DNA of 64,000 nucleotides, taken from Antrihabitans stalagmiti. Lineage in GTDB: Bacteria > Actinomycetota > Actinomycetes > Mycobacteriales > Mycobacteriaceae. The position numbers and the translations under genes were made by a program. How positions within the stretch are numbered: the first letter of the stretch is position 1; the number at the start of each line of letters is the position of its first letter. Positions 1 to 8,064 of this stretch are shown piece after piece. The notes below the pieces were generated by a model. It searched no databases, was not told the DNA's origin, and saw nothing but the letters and a program-made list of their open reading frames with translations. The stretch lies in NCBI RefSeq assembly GCF_016482825.1, contig NZ_JAEMNV010000005.1, forward strand, positions 306,921 to 370,920, read 5' to 3'.

Positions 1-890
1 GATGGAGTATTGGTCAGCAGCGCTTCGTCGGAGATGACGACGTTGACAGTGACCGGCACTGCGGACGCTGTCGCCAGCCCGGTCACCCGTTCGACCAGGA
101 TGTCGGCCATGATCTGACTTCTGGTCCGCTCATCGCCTGCCGCGACGACGGCTGCGGCGTCCTTCAGCAACGTCGCATGCACGGTCACGGCTTGCTTCAT
201 CGGCAGCAACGCCGTCAGATACGCCATGGTGTCCGGCGCCGGCCGTGAGGTGACGTCGGTTGGCTTCAGCTTTGCGGGCTCGTCGCACCATAGATTCGGC
301 GTCGAGTTCGGCACCCAACGCGATCGCGGCAGCTTTGAGCTGATTGTCGCCTTTGCCGGCGAGGGTGGCGGGGTCGCTGCACAGTTCTCGGTCGACGGTG
401 CCGCGGTCTTCCTTGCTCAGGCACGCGGTTTCGCGGACCAGGATGGTGGCTCGCCACTCGGTCAGCTCACCCGTCTCGAGCTGACGCAGGGTGTGCGGCA
501 TTTCCTCGACCAGCGCGCGGGCGAAGCCGAGATGTTGGCTGCCTTTGTTCGGTGAGCATTGTCGGGCCAATCCGATTTCGGACGGGATACCCATCTCCTG
601 TTGCGCTTTCGACAGTCCACGTGCGGCACGTTCGGCTCGTCGTTGCGTGGCGAATTGGTTGGTCACCCGTGCCTGCAGTGCCGCGCAGCCTGATTTCACT
701 TTTCCAATACCAGGATCACATCGGCCTGCTCGGCGTCGCTCAGTGTGCGATCGACATTCGCCATCTCGGCCCATAAAGCGGTATCCGGTCCGCCTCCGCT
801 TCGAGGCAAGATCCTGTGTGATTGCTCTCGGATTCCGAGTGGAATCACACATAGTCCGGCAACCAGCCATACTCCGACCGGCGCCCCCAC
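1..890 (-). pseudogene. DUF222/13E12-repeat family protein, frameshifted and cut by the window edge
   Basis: Three reading frames have to be joined to recover one DUF222 (13E12 repeat) protein. The first holds MANVDRTLSDAEQADVILVL (start near 764, upstream extension to 890 possible). The second holds the conserved core with GIPSEIGLARQ, EMPHTLRQLETGELTEWRAT and LVRETACLSKEDR. The third begins around 262 with VTSRPAPDTMAYLTALLPMK and runs off the left edge. The first break lies in an A-run near 700, where one A appears to be missing. The second lies near 251-262. DUF222 proteins usually carry a C-terminal HNH nuclease domain, which would be outside the window. The breaks could be real decay or sequencing errors in homopolymers. 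Confidence 0.75.
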
Positions 891-951
891 AGAGCGATGT
901 CAATGGCACCCTCACTCCGGGCCGAGGTCCGATGCCGCAGGATTTGGCTAC

Positions 952-1617
952 TCAGGCGATCGGCAGCGTTTCGCTGTACGGCACATTGAACGTGGCAACG
1001 AAATCTGCGAAGAGGGATTCGTCGCCGATCAGCTCGACCGCCCCGACCTGCAGAGCGGCGTCGGGCCCGAGGACTCCTGCGAGCACATCGCGAAAGCCCG
1101 GACCTCCGACTACTACGAGGTCGGGAGCCGGATGCGCACCCGGCTGCACCACGATCTCCCGCGTGGTGACCCTTGCGTGCGCAACGGCAGCGCCGACCCG
1201 GACCTCGTAGGTCACCGATCCGCGTCGACGGGGACGCGAACCGCCCTGTCCTGCAACGCGTAACGAGCCGACCAACGACGCGTCGGTGACGACCTCACCC
1301 TCGCGTGGCTCACGCATACCGGCCGCTCCCCACCGAGCCAAGGCGTCGAAAGCTGTCCTGAGCTCGTCGGCCCTCGGAGTTACCCGGTAGACCACCGACC
1401 GACCCGACACCTCACGGACCACGAGGCCGTCTTCTTCCAGCTCCTTGAGTCGACTGGCAAGCACATTGGTCGGCATGCCGGGTAGCCCGGCGATCAAGTC
1501 GGAGTAGCGCCGCGGACCGACGAACAGATCGCGAAGAACGAGGATCGTCCACCGCTGACCGACGACCTCCGCCGCGCGTGCAAGCCCGCAGAACTGGCCG
1601 TACTCACGTGTACGCAT
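952..1617 (-). CDS. HxlR-family winged-helix transcriptional regulator with SCP2-like C-terminal part
   Basis: 221 residues. The first 100 or so form an HxlR winged helix: YGQFCGLARAAEVVGQRWTI, LVLRDLFVGPRRYSDL and LASRLKELEEDGLVVRE. The remaining 110 residues look like the sterol-carrier-type ligand domain often fused to this subclass in actinomycetes. The start agrees with the family's usual N-terminus, although the GAGGGG stretch sits almost against the ATG. The gene is divergent from the monooxygenase/reductase pair at 1694-2653, and the shared intergenic region is full of CTTG/CAAG inverted repeats. It probably controls that pair and itself; the ligand is unknown. Confidence 0.88.
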   Translation of the reverse strand: MRTREYGQFCGLARAAEVVGQRWTILVLRDLFVGPRRYSDLIAGLPGMPTNVLASRLKELEEDGLVVREVSGRSVVYRVTPRADELRTAFDALARWGAAGMREPREGEVVTDASLVGSLRVAGQGGSRPRRRGSVTYEVRVGAAVAHARVTTREIVVQPGAHPAPDLVVVGGPGFRDVLAGVLGPDAALQVGAVELIGDESLFADFVATFNVPYSETLPIA

Positions 1618-1632
1618 CCCCTCACCCTACCC

Positions 1633-1671
1633 ACTTGCTGCACTCAAGCAAGTGTGCTTGTCTGAAACAAG
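1633..1671. promoter_or_regulatory. Overlapping inverted repeats, likely HxlR operator
   Basis: Three perfect inverted repeats overlap between the divergent HxlR and monooxygenase genes: ACTTGCT-N7-AGCAAGT at 1633-1653, CAAGCA-N4-TGCTTG at 1645-1660, and CTTGT-N5-ACAAG at 1657-1671. Dense symmetrical half-sites in a divergent promoter are what a dimeric winged-helix regulator would bind. Binding by the neighbouring HxlR protein is inferred. Confidence 0.6.
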
Positions 1672-1693
1672 TAGATCGAAAAGGAGCAAACGG

Positions 1694-1984
1694 ATGATCA
1701 TCGTTGCGGGACACATCACCGTCGAACCTGCGCAGCGTGCGTCGTACCTCACGGGGTGCGTGGTCATAGTCGAGCAGGCTCGCGAGGCGGACGGCTGCCT
1801 CGACGTAGCCATCAGCGCCGATCTGGTCGACCCGAGTCGCATCAATATTTTCGAGCGCTGGGACTCACAGGCGACGCTGGATACCTTCCGCAGAACCGGC
1901 CCAGGCAGTGATCAAGACGAGGCGATGCTCTCGGTGGCAGTGGAGGAGTACGACGTCACCAGCGTGCGGCCTCTGTTCGGGTGA
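1694..1984 (+). CDS. Antibiotic biosynthesis monooxygenase (ABM) domain protein
   Basis: 96 residues, a single ABM-type ferredoxin-like fold: starts MIIVAGHITVEPAQR and continues with INIFERWDSQATLDTF, the conserved strand-helix region. These small dimeric proteins act as cofactor-free oxygenases or heme/quinone-modifying enzymes; the substrate cannot be read from the sequence. The ATG at 1694 is preceded by AAGGAG at 1681-1686 with 7-nt spacing, which favours it over an upstream ATG at 1652. It is probably cotranscribed with the DHFR-like reductase 36 nt downstream and repressed by the divergent HxlR protein. Confidence 0.85.
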   Translation: MIIVAGHITVEPAQRASYLTGCVVIVEQAREADGCLDVAISADLVDPSRINIFERWDSQATLDTFRRTGPGSDQDEAMLSVAVEEYDVTSVRPLFG

Positions 1985-2020
1985 AACACACCCGGCAACA
2001 ACGAGAAGGGAACTGCAACA

Positions 2021-2653
2021 ATGAAACTCACGACCACCACGATGGTTACCGTAGACGGAGTCATGCAGGGACTCGGCGCGCCAGACGAGGACCGCAGGGG
2101 CGGCTTCGAACGCGGCGGCTGGGTGATGCCGATGTTCGACGACGAAGCCACGACGATCCTCAACGGGATCTATCGTCGCGCCGACGCATTCCTGTTCGGC
2201 AGAACGACGTTCGAACTGTTTGCCGGATCCTGGGGTCAGGTTCCGGACCCGGAGATGAATCCTGTTGCAAAAGCGCTGAATTCGCGACCCAAGTACGTCA
2301 CATCAACGACATTGACCGACCCGCAGTGGGCGAACTCGACCGTCCTCACCGGCGACACGAAAGCCGCGATAGACGCTCTGAAGGCAGAGCCCGGTGGCGA
2401 GCTACAGGTCCACGGTAGCGGCAAACTGGTCCGGTGGTTGCTCGACAACGACCTCGTCGACGAGCTCAACCTGATCGTCTGCCCGGTAATCGTCGGCCAA
2501 GGCACCCGACTGTTTCCCGAGCATGGCCTCGACACCGCACTCGAACTCGTCGAATCTCGGACGACTACGAACGGTGTTGCGCTGCAGACGTACCGACCAA
2601 TCGGGCGTCCTCGTTACGAAACGGCCACTGCCGCGTCGATGGACGAGAAATAG
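2021..2653 (+). CDS. Dihydrofolate reductase family protein (RibD C-terminal-like reductase)
   Basis: 210 residues. It begins MKLTTTTMVTVDGVMQGLG and shows the RibD_C/DHFR-like pattern: FLFGRTTFELFAGSW in the NADPH-binding half, LQVHGSGKLVRWLLDNDLVD, and LIVCPVIVGQGTRLF near the end. Relatives are NAD(P)H-dependent reductases of unknown substrate, common in actinomycetes; true DHFR function is unlikely. GAAGGG lies upstream of the ATG. It forms a unit with the upstream ABM monooxygenase under HxlR control. The last 15 or so residues are not conserved and could be trailing sequence. Confidence 0.88.
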   Translation: MKLTTTTMVTVDGVMQGLGAPDEDRRGGFERGGWVMPMFDDEATTILNGIYRRADAFLFGRTTFELFAGSWGQVPDPEMNPVAKALNSRPKYVTSTTLTDPQWANSTVLTGDTKAAIDALKAEPGGELQVHGSGKLVRWLLDNDLVDELNLIVCPVIVGQGTRLFPEHGLDTALELVESRTTTNGVALQTYRPIGRPRYETATAASMDEK

Positions 2654-2663
2654 GCTCGTCGAC

Positions 2664-3896
2664 TCAGCTGCCCGCCGACAGTTCGTCCAACCGACGCTGA
2701 AGGAATCTGCGCACCTGGTCGGTGCCCGCCGTCGCCAGCGCGTCGCGGTAGTACCCGAGCGCCTGCTCGAGGCGTCCGGCTCGGCGAAGAAGGTCCGCCC
2801 GAGTGGCGACGACGATGTGCGATCCGGCCAGCCGTGGATGTTCCGACACCTCGTCCAAAGCAGCAAGGCCCGCGTCGAACCCGTCCCGGAAGCCCACCGC
2901 AACCGCACGATTGACGAGAACCGCGGGCGACGACGAATAGCGCAACAACTCGTCGTAGCCGGAAACGACTGCATGCCAATTGGTCTCGGTCCAGGTCGGA
3001 GCGATTGCGTGCGCACCCGCGATTCTCGCCTGTGCAAGATACGGCCCAGCACCGTCGGCGGCGGCCGAGACAAGGCAACGCAGTCCGGCCCGGATAGCGG
3101 ACCGATCCCACTGCAAGCGATCCTGCTCTTCGAGCGGCACCAACTCACCGTCGACGCTTCGTTGCGCTCGACGACTGTTGTTGAGCAGCATCAAGGCAAG
3201 CAAGGCGCGCGCCTCCGACTCGTCCGGCAGCAAAGCGCAGAACAACCTACCGAGCCGAATCGCTTCGTCGCACAACTCTTCTCGCACTGCGGACGGTCCA
3301 GATGTCGCGAAGTAGCCTTCGGTGAACACCAGATAGATACAAGCGAGCACGCTGGAAGTACGTTCGGGCAGCAGGTGCGCAGGCGGAACACGCAGCGGGA
3401 TGTTCGCCTGCCGGATCTTCGACTTTGCCCGCGTGAGTCGTTGCGCAACAGTATGTTCCGGCTGCATGAACGCTCGAGCGATCTCCGAGGTCCGCAAGCC
3501 GCATACGAGCCGAAGCGTCAACGCAACCCGAGACTCCGGCGAAAGCGCCGGATGGCAGCACATGAAGATCATCCGCAACTGGTCGTCCGCGACAGTCACC
3601 ACCTCGACCTCCTCACTCGGCGGCGCAAGCAGAACTGCATCGGTTTCCTTTACAGCCCTTGTCGATTCACGCCGAAGCCGATCCAGAGCCCGGTTGCGGG
3701 CAGCTGTGGTTATCCACGCACCCGGGTTCGACGGCAAACCGAGATTAGGCCAGGTGCGCAACGCATCGGCGAACGCCTCGTGCACCGCGTCCTCGGCGAT
3801 GTCGACGTCACCGACAAACCGCGCGACGGTAGCCACGGCCCGACCGAACTCGGCGCGATAGACCGCATCGATGTCGGCCGGGCCCGGCGTCGTCAT
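2664..3896 (-). CDS. ECF42-type RNA polymerase sigma factor (sigma2/sigma4 plus C-terminal TPR-like extension)
   Basis: 410 residues. Region 2 is in the first 90 residues (AVYRAEFGRAVATVARFVGD, EDAVHEAFADALRTWP, NPGAWITTAARNRALDRLRR). Region 4 is near residues 110-180 (CHPALSPESRVALTLRLVCG, EIARAFMQPEHTVAQRLTRA). A helical extension of about 200 residues follows, with IYLVFTEGY and LLALMLLNNSRRAQR, as in the ECF42 group. This group lacks a dedicated anti-sigma factor and is paired with DGPF/YCII proteins. It overlaps the DGPF gene upstream by ATGA (3893-3896), so translation is probably coupled. The trigger is unknown. Confidence 0.92.
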   Translation of the reverse strand: MTTPGPADIDAVYRAEFGRAVATVARFVGDVDIAEDAVHEAFADALRTWPNLGLPSNPGAWITTAARNRALDRLRRESTRAVKETDAVLLAPPSEEVEVVTVADDQLRMIFMCCHPALSPESRVALTLRLVCGLRTSEIARAFMQPEHTVAQRLTRAKSKIRQANIPLRVPPAHLLPERTSSVLACIYLVFTEGYFATSGPSAVREELCDEAIRLGRLFCALLPDESEARALLALMLLNNSRRAQRSVDGELVPLEEQDRLQWDRSAIRAGLRCLVSAAADGAGPYLAQARIAGAHAIAPTWTETNWHAVVSGYDELLRYSSSPAVLVNRAVAVGFRDGFDAGLAALDEVSEHPRLAGSHIVVATRADLLRRAGRLEQALGYYRDALATAGTDQVRRFLQRRLDELSAGS

Positions 3897-4609
3897 ATTT
3901 GAATGTCTACGATCTGACGCAACTCCAGTCGACCCCTCTCCCCCAACGGAATCTGGACCGCAATCGCTACGGCGGCAGCACGATCCGGCGCCGCGAACAT
4001 GTACAGACCGTTCGCGACCTCCGCGGATTCCGCGAACGGCCCATCGGTGAACAGAGTTTCCCCATCCCGCACGCGGACCGTCGTCACGGATTCGGGTAGG
4101 TGTAGCGATCCACCGCCGCGGATGACGTCGCCGACCTGCTCGCCGAACCGAATGTGTTCGGCCGCTCCCGCATCCCATTCCGGAGTGCCGGGAGCAACGA
4201 CGTCACCGGGCGGCTCGAGAAGTAATGCGAGCCACCAGTCCGCCTGCGACCCAGCTACCTGCATGTACTCCGACATCGGCCACACCTCGACGAAACCGTC
4301 CGCCGCAGCGGGGATTTTGCGAACGAGCTCGAGGCAGTCGTCGAGGTTCTCGTTCTCGAACACCGTGAATCCACCGACAACCTCAGCCTGCTCGGTGAAC
4401 GGCCCGTCGGTGACCAGCGGTCCATCCGCTGTATGTCTCACGTTGACAACCGTTTCCGACGGATACAGCGCGGCACCGCCAACGATCGCGGCACCGGCGG
4501 CAGCCTCGAACGCTGCGTACCGCTCCAGTTCGGCGTCGAACTCAGGTGATCCCGGCTCGCCCTCTGGACCGCCGTCTTCCCGTCCGAACAGCAACGCTAG
4601 GTAGTGCAT
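3893..4609 (-). CDS. Tandem YCII/DGPF-domain protein, partner of the ECF42 sigma factor
   Basis: 238 residues made of two YCII-like (DGPF) repeats. The first carries LVTDGPFTEQAEVVGGF and the second TLFTDGPFAESAEVANG, so the DGPF signature is seen twice. Each repeat starts with a YLALL- or WLALLL-type strand. The ATG at 4609 has GGAAGGA 6-7 nt upstream, which rules out a longer form starting at 4657. DGPF proteins occur with ECF42 sigma factors and are thought to be targets or modulators of the response; a chemical activity is not established. The second locus at 20928-21275 has only one repeat. Confidence 0.9.
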   Translation of the reverse strand: MHYLALLFGREDGGPEGEPGSPEFDAELERYAAFEAAAGAAIVGGAALYPSETVVNVRHTADGPLVTDGPFTEQAEVVGGFTVFENENLDDCLELVRKIPAAADGFVEVWPMSEYMQVAGSQADWWLALLLEPPGDVVAPGTPEWDAGAAEHIRFGEQVGDVIRGGGSLHLPESVTTVRVRDGETLFTDGPFAESAEVANGLYMFAAPDRAAAVAIAVQIPLGERGRLELRQIVDIQI

Positions 4610-4672
4610 GACGTCATCCTTCCGCTCGTTGGAGAAGTTCGGAACCCCTCCTACCAAAGCGACGAACGGCGA

Positions 4673-5728
4673 TCAGCTTTCTCTACCTCGGGGCACGGCC
4701 AATGTGACGTCACAGCCGTCGCCGCTCGATCCTGGCGAGACAACGGTGAGGTGACCGCCGTGGGCGCGCGCGACGTGATCGGCGATCGGCAGTCCGAGTC
4801 CGGTTCCGGCCCCGTCGCTGCTGGTCCAGAAGCGTTCGAGAATGTGGGGTTGGTCGGCGGCGGGAATGCCGGGGCCATGGTCGGTGATCGTGACGGCCGC
4901 GTGGGTTTCGGTCGCCGCGACGGAAACAGTGACCGTGGAGTCATCGGGCGCGAACCGCACCGCGTTGTCGACAAGATTGGCCAACGCTCGGCGCATCGTC
5001 ACTTCGTCGACCGACCAGGCGAGCGTGGCAGGTCCGATCACCGACACGTCTACTGCCCTGACCTGCGCCAATTCCCGTGCCTGGTCGGCCACATCGCGGA
5101 CGATCGCGGCGAGATCGGCCGGTCGACGATCGAGGGTGCGGGCCCGGCTGCGGGCATCGGCGAGCAGTTCGTCGATGGTTGCGTGCATCCGCTCGGCGGC
5201 GACCTTGATACGTTCGGTGTTCTCGCGATACACGTCGACGGTGGGGTCGGGGTGGGCTAGCACGACGTCGGCAGTGGTGATCACCACGGCGAGCGGGGTG
5301 CGGAGTTCGTGGCTGGCTTCTTCGACAAGTCGACGCTGTGTGTCAGCGGACTGCTGCAGGCGGTCGAGCATGGCGTCGAAAGCGGCGGCCAGCGCGGCCA
5401 CCTCGGTCGGGCCGTGTCGGTGGCCGATCCGCCTGGCGAGGTCGGAGCCTTCGATGTCTTCGGCTACCCGGCGGATTCGGTCGATGGGCCGGACGGCTCG
5501 ACCCGCCAACCACCACGCCGACACGGCTGCGACCGGTCCCAACGCGATGACTGTGATCGTGAGCCATGGCGACCGTTGACTGACGGCCTCGTCGGCGACG
5601 GCGGAACCGACGACAACCTCCGCCTCGACGGCGACCGACACCGCCACGACGAGCAGAAGCGGCAGATAGATGGCCAGAAATCCGAACACGGCAAGCTGGA
5701 CTCGCAACGAACCCCACACCCGCTTCAT
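4673..5728 (-). CDS. Two-component sensor histidine kinase
   Basis: 351 residues. TM1 is at about 10-35 and TM2 at about 55-75, flanking a short extracytoplasmic loop. A HAMP linker follows (about 75-130), then the HisKA box VEEASHELRTPL with phospho-acceptor His140. The ATP-binding domain shows NLVDNAVRFAP (N box), DHGPGIP (G1) and GTGLGLPIA (G2). The ATG at 5728 overlaps the response regulator stop by ATGA, so the pair is translationally coupled. The signal cannot be inferred from the short sensor loop. The downstream protein pair (ECF42/DGPF) is a separate unit. Confidence 0.93.
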   Translation of the reverse strand: MKRVWGSLRVQLAVFGFLAIYLPLLLVVAVSVAVEAEVVVGSAVADEAVSQRSPWLTITVIALGPVAAVSAWWLAGRAVRPIDRIRRVAEDIEGSDLARRIGHRHGPTEVAALAAAFDAMLDRLQQSADTQRRLVEEASHELRTPLAVVITTADVVLAHPDPTVDVYRENTERIKVAAERMHATIDELLADARSRARTLDRRPADLAAIVRDVADQARELAQVRAVDVSVIGPATLAWSVDEVTMRRALANLVDNAVRFAPDDSTVTVSVAATETHAAVTITDHGPGIPAADQPHILERFWTSSDGAGTGLGLPIADHVARAHGGHLTVVSPGSSGDGCDVTLAVPRGRES

Positions 5729-6396
5729 GCCTGGCTCACTAACTGATACCCGACATTGGTGACCGTCACGATCGGTGCGGGCGTGCCGAGTTTGCGGCGA
5801 AGCCGACTCAGAATGACTCGGGGCGACGACGTGAACGGGTCGGCGTTGGCGTCCCACACGTGCTCGAGCAGGTCGCCGAGCGACAGCACCTCACCGGGGT
5901 GGTGCATGAAGTAGCGAAGCAGCGCGAATTCCCTTGCCGTCAGTGGCACTTCGGTGCCGGCCCGCCATACCTGATGGGTAGCGACGTCCATGGTTACGTC
6001 ACCTACTTCGAGCACGGCACCGTGCCCGTCGCGGCGCCGCCCGAGAGCGCGCAGCCGGGCCACCAGCTCCGGGAACGCGAACGGCTTTACTAGATAGTCG
6101 TCCGCACCGGCGTCGAGTCCGGCGACTCTGTCGGTCACCGCGTCGCGGGCGGTCAGCACGATGATCCGGCGGGGCCTGCACAGTTCGGGGTCGGTCGCGA
6201 GGCGGCGAATCAAGTCGAGACCGTCGCCGTCGGGTAGGCCGAGATCGATGCAGGCGACGTCGAAGTCGACGATCCGCAGCAGCTCGTCGGCAGCGGCGAG
6301 GGTGCCGACCACATCGACGGCGTAGGCCTCGTTGCGCAGACCGAGGGCAACCACCTCCGCCAGCGCGGTTTCGTCTTCGACGAGCAGTATCCGCAT
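5725..6396 (-). CDS. OmpR/PhoB-family response regulator
   Basis: 223 residues. The receiver domain (1-115) has the acidic pocket at VEDE, phospho-acceptor Asp51 in CIDLGLPDG, and Lys in YLVKPFAF. A Trans_reg_C winged helix (about 125-223) has LTAREFALLRYFMHHPGEVL and RVILSRLRRKLG. It is first in the operon with its cognate kinase and overlaps it by 4 nt. The serine hydrolase gene lies 6 nt upstream on the same strand, so the two-component genes may be transcribed from the hydrolase promoter. Confidence 0.95.
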   Translation of the reverse strand: MRILLVEDETALAEVVALGLRNEAYAVDVVGTLAAADELLRIVDFDVACIDLGLPDGDGLDLIRRLATDPELCRPRRIIVLTARDAVTDRVAGLDAGADDYLVKPFAFPELVARLRALGRRRDGHGAVLEVGDVTMDVATHQVWRAGTEVPLTAREFALLRYFMHHPGEVLSLGDLLEHVWDANADPFTSSPRVILSRLRRKLGTPAPIVTVTNVGYQLVSQA

Positions 6397-6402
6397 GATC
6401 GG

Positions 6403-7995
6403 TCAGCGCGCCGACCGGGCGGCCGTGGTTGTTGTCGCCCCATCCGGGCCCGACAGTGTCATGCGGTTGTCGTCGAAGGTGATCGTCGGCTCGGATGCGC
6501 TTGGATCGTCGGGGCGAAAGCCGCCCGTGGTCGAGACGAACGAGCGAGACGGCAGGCCGTCGGTGATCTCGACCGCAGCGACGCTGCCTTCCTCGTCGAG
6601 GGCGTACCAGACCACAGCGGTCTCGCTCCCCGATGTGACGGTCACGTACGTGCGGAGGTCGCCGTCGTCGAACAGCGTACCGGCGAGTTCGACGTCGTCG
6701 AGCGTTCCGATGTCTGTTTCCAATGCCTTTCGCTCGTCGCGACCTTCGTCGGTCGCACCGGCCAGCAGCGCCAGCACGTCCGCCTCGTGCTCGGCGATCC
6801 TCGACGCGCCGATGTCGTCGGGAATCGGGAACAATGCCGGCACTGCGTCGGGGCCGGCCGCCGTGACGACCAAGCGAGAGTCCCGCGAAGAGACCTCGAA
6901 CGAGCCGCCCGAGTCGAGCTCGTAGCGGCCGACGACGGCATCGAGCGCGCCGGGATCGAGGGCGACCTCGTCGTCACGGGGTGTGGGAAGTGGGTCGCCC
7001 GCGACCAAGGCAGGCCCGACCGCCCGAAGAAGCTCCTCTGCCGTCACCTTCGCGGTGTTCGACGCCATTGCGACGACCCGCTCACTGCTCGGCAGCCAGA
7101 CCACAACTGCATTGTGACCTGTGCTGTCGCCTCCCCCAGCGGCGGCCAGTCCGGGCTCACCGAACACCTTGTCGTCCAACGCAACCCAGCCGGGTGTCTC
7201 GGACGTTCCGTCACCCACGTCGAACACGGGAGTGCGGATGCGTTCCACAGCTTCCGGCGATACCACCTGACCGGTGAACAGTGCGTGAGTCCAGGACGCC
7301 AGATCGCGGGTGGTCATCGCCAACCCACCGTTGCCGTCCAGCGCCCAGTGTGGACCGGCCTCCCAGAACCCGCCCGCGACGTGGCCGTCCGGGAGACGAA
7401 GGACCCTCGTGACCATGAAGTCGCGGTAGGACATCCCGGATGTCTCCTCGATGATCAGCGCAAGCAATGTGTAGCCCGCGTTGGAGTAGAGCACGTCCGA
7501 GCCCGGCGCGAAAGCGACTCCGAGGTTGCTGATCGCGGCCAGTGCCTCGTCGCGTCCGAGGGGCTGTTCGTCGCTGCCATGGTTGCCGGTCAACCCGCTG
7601 GTGTGGGTCAACAGCTGGGCAACCGTGACGTCGGCGACGGGTCCACCGAGGTCGGGAACGAGGTCTCCAGCCCGATCGTCGATCGATAGCTTGCCGTCGT
7701 CGACGAGAGCGAAAATGGCAGCGGCAGTAAAGGATTTGGTGATCGACCCGACGCTGAACACCGTATCCGTCGTGATCGTCGTGTCGCCGTAGGCGAACGA
7801 ACAGTCCTCCCTGCCGCCGGTCGAGATGGCGATGGTACCGCTGAACCCGGCCACCGCCCATTCATCGAATCCCGCCGCAATTTCCGGACACTCGATCGAC
7901 CGATCCGACACCGACGCAGGGGAATCGGAGTCGGCCGTGCAGGCCCCCACAAGCATTGTCACGCCGATGATCAGCGCGGCTCCACGTCGATTCAT
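6403..7995 (-). CDS. Lipoprotein serine hydrolase, beta-lactamase/PBP4* (class C-like) family
   Basis: 530 residues. The N-terminus is a lipoprotein signal with lipobox LVGAC around Cys19, which fixes the start at 7995 rather than at upstream ATGs. The catalytic domain has the SxxK motif S84-I-T-K87, Y170-S-N172, and LLTHTSGL typical of the family. Members hydrolyse D-alanyl peptides, esters or beta-lactams; the substrate here is open. The C-terminal 180 residues, with LDPGALDAVVGRYELDSGG, look like the beta-rich domain that often follows such hydrolases. It is displayed on the outer face of the membrane and encoded directly upstream of the two-component pair. Confidence 0.9.
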   Translation of the reverse strand: MNRRGAALIIGVTMLVGACTADSDSPASVSDRSIECPEIAAGFDEWAVAGFSGTIAISTGGREDCSFAYGDTTITTDTVFSVGSITKSFTAAAIFALVDDGKLSIDDRAGDLVPDLGGPVADVTVAQLLTHTSGLTGNHGSDEQPLGRDEALAAISNLGVAFAPGSDVLYSNAGYTLLALIIEETSGMSYRDFMVTRVLRLPDGHVAGGFWEAGPHWALDGNGGLAMTTRDLASWTHALFTGQVVSPEAVERIRTPVFDVGDGTSETPGWVALDDKVFGEPGLAAAGGGDSTGHNAVVVWLPSSERVVAMASNTAKVTAEELLRAVGPALVAGDPLPTPRDDEVALDPGALDAVVGRYELDSGGSFEVSSRDSRLVVTAAGPDAVPALFPIPDDIGASRIAEHEADVLALLAGATDEGRDERKALETDIGTLDDVELAGTLFDDGDLRTYVTVTSGSETAVVWYALDEEGSVAAVEITDGLPSRSFVSTTGGFRPDDPSASEPTITFDDNRMTLSGPDGATTTTAARSAR

Positions 7996-8064
7996 GCCCC
8001 GAATGTACGGAGCACCCTGTGAACCCGACATAAACGAAACCGGGTGCACGCATGCCGTGCACGA

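Noticed and set aside
2523-3902. 459-codon plus-strand frame opposite the first ECF42 gene
   Set aside because: Antisense of a conserved sigma factor; Arg/Gln-rich, no motif.
4610-4672. Third copy of the ECF42 promoter motif before the first DGPF gene
   Set aside because: TTCGTCGC and a GGAA block are present, but the spacing is shifted by one and only a few core bases match; too weak to list as a feature.
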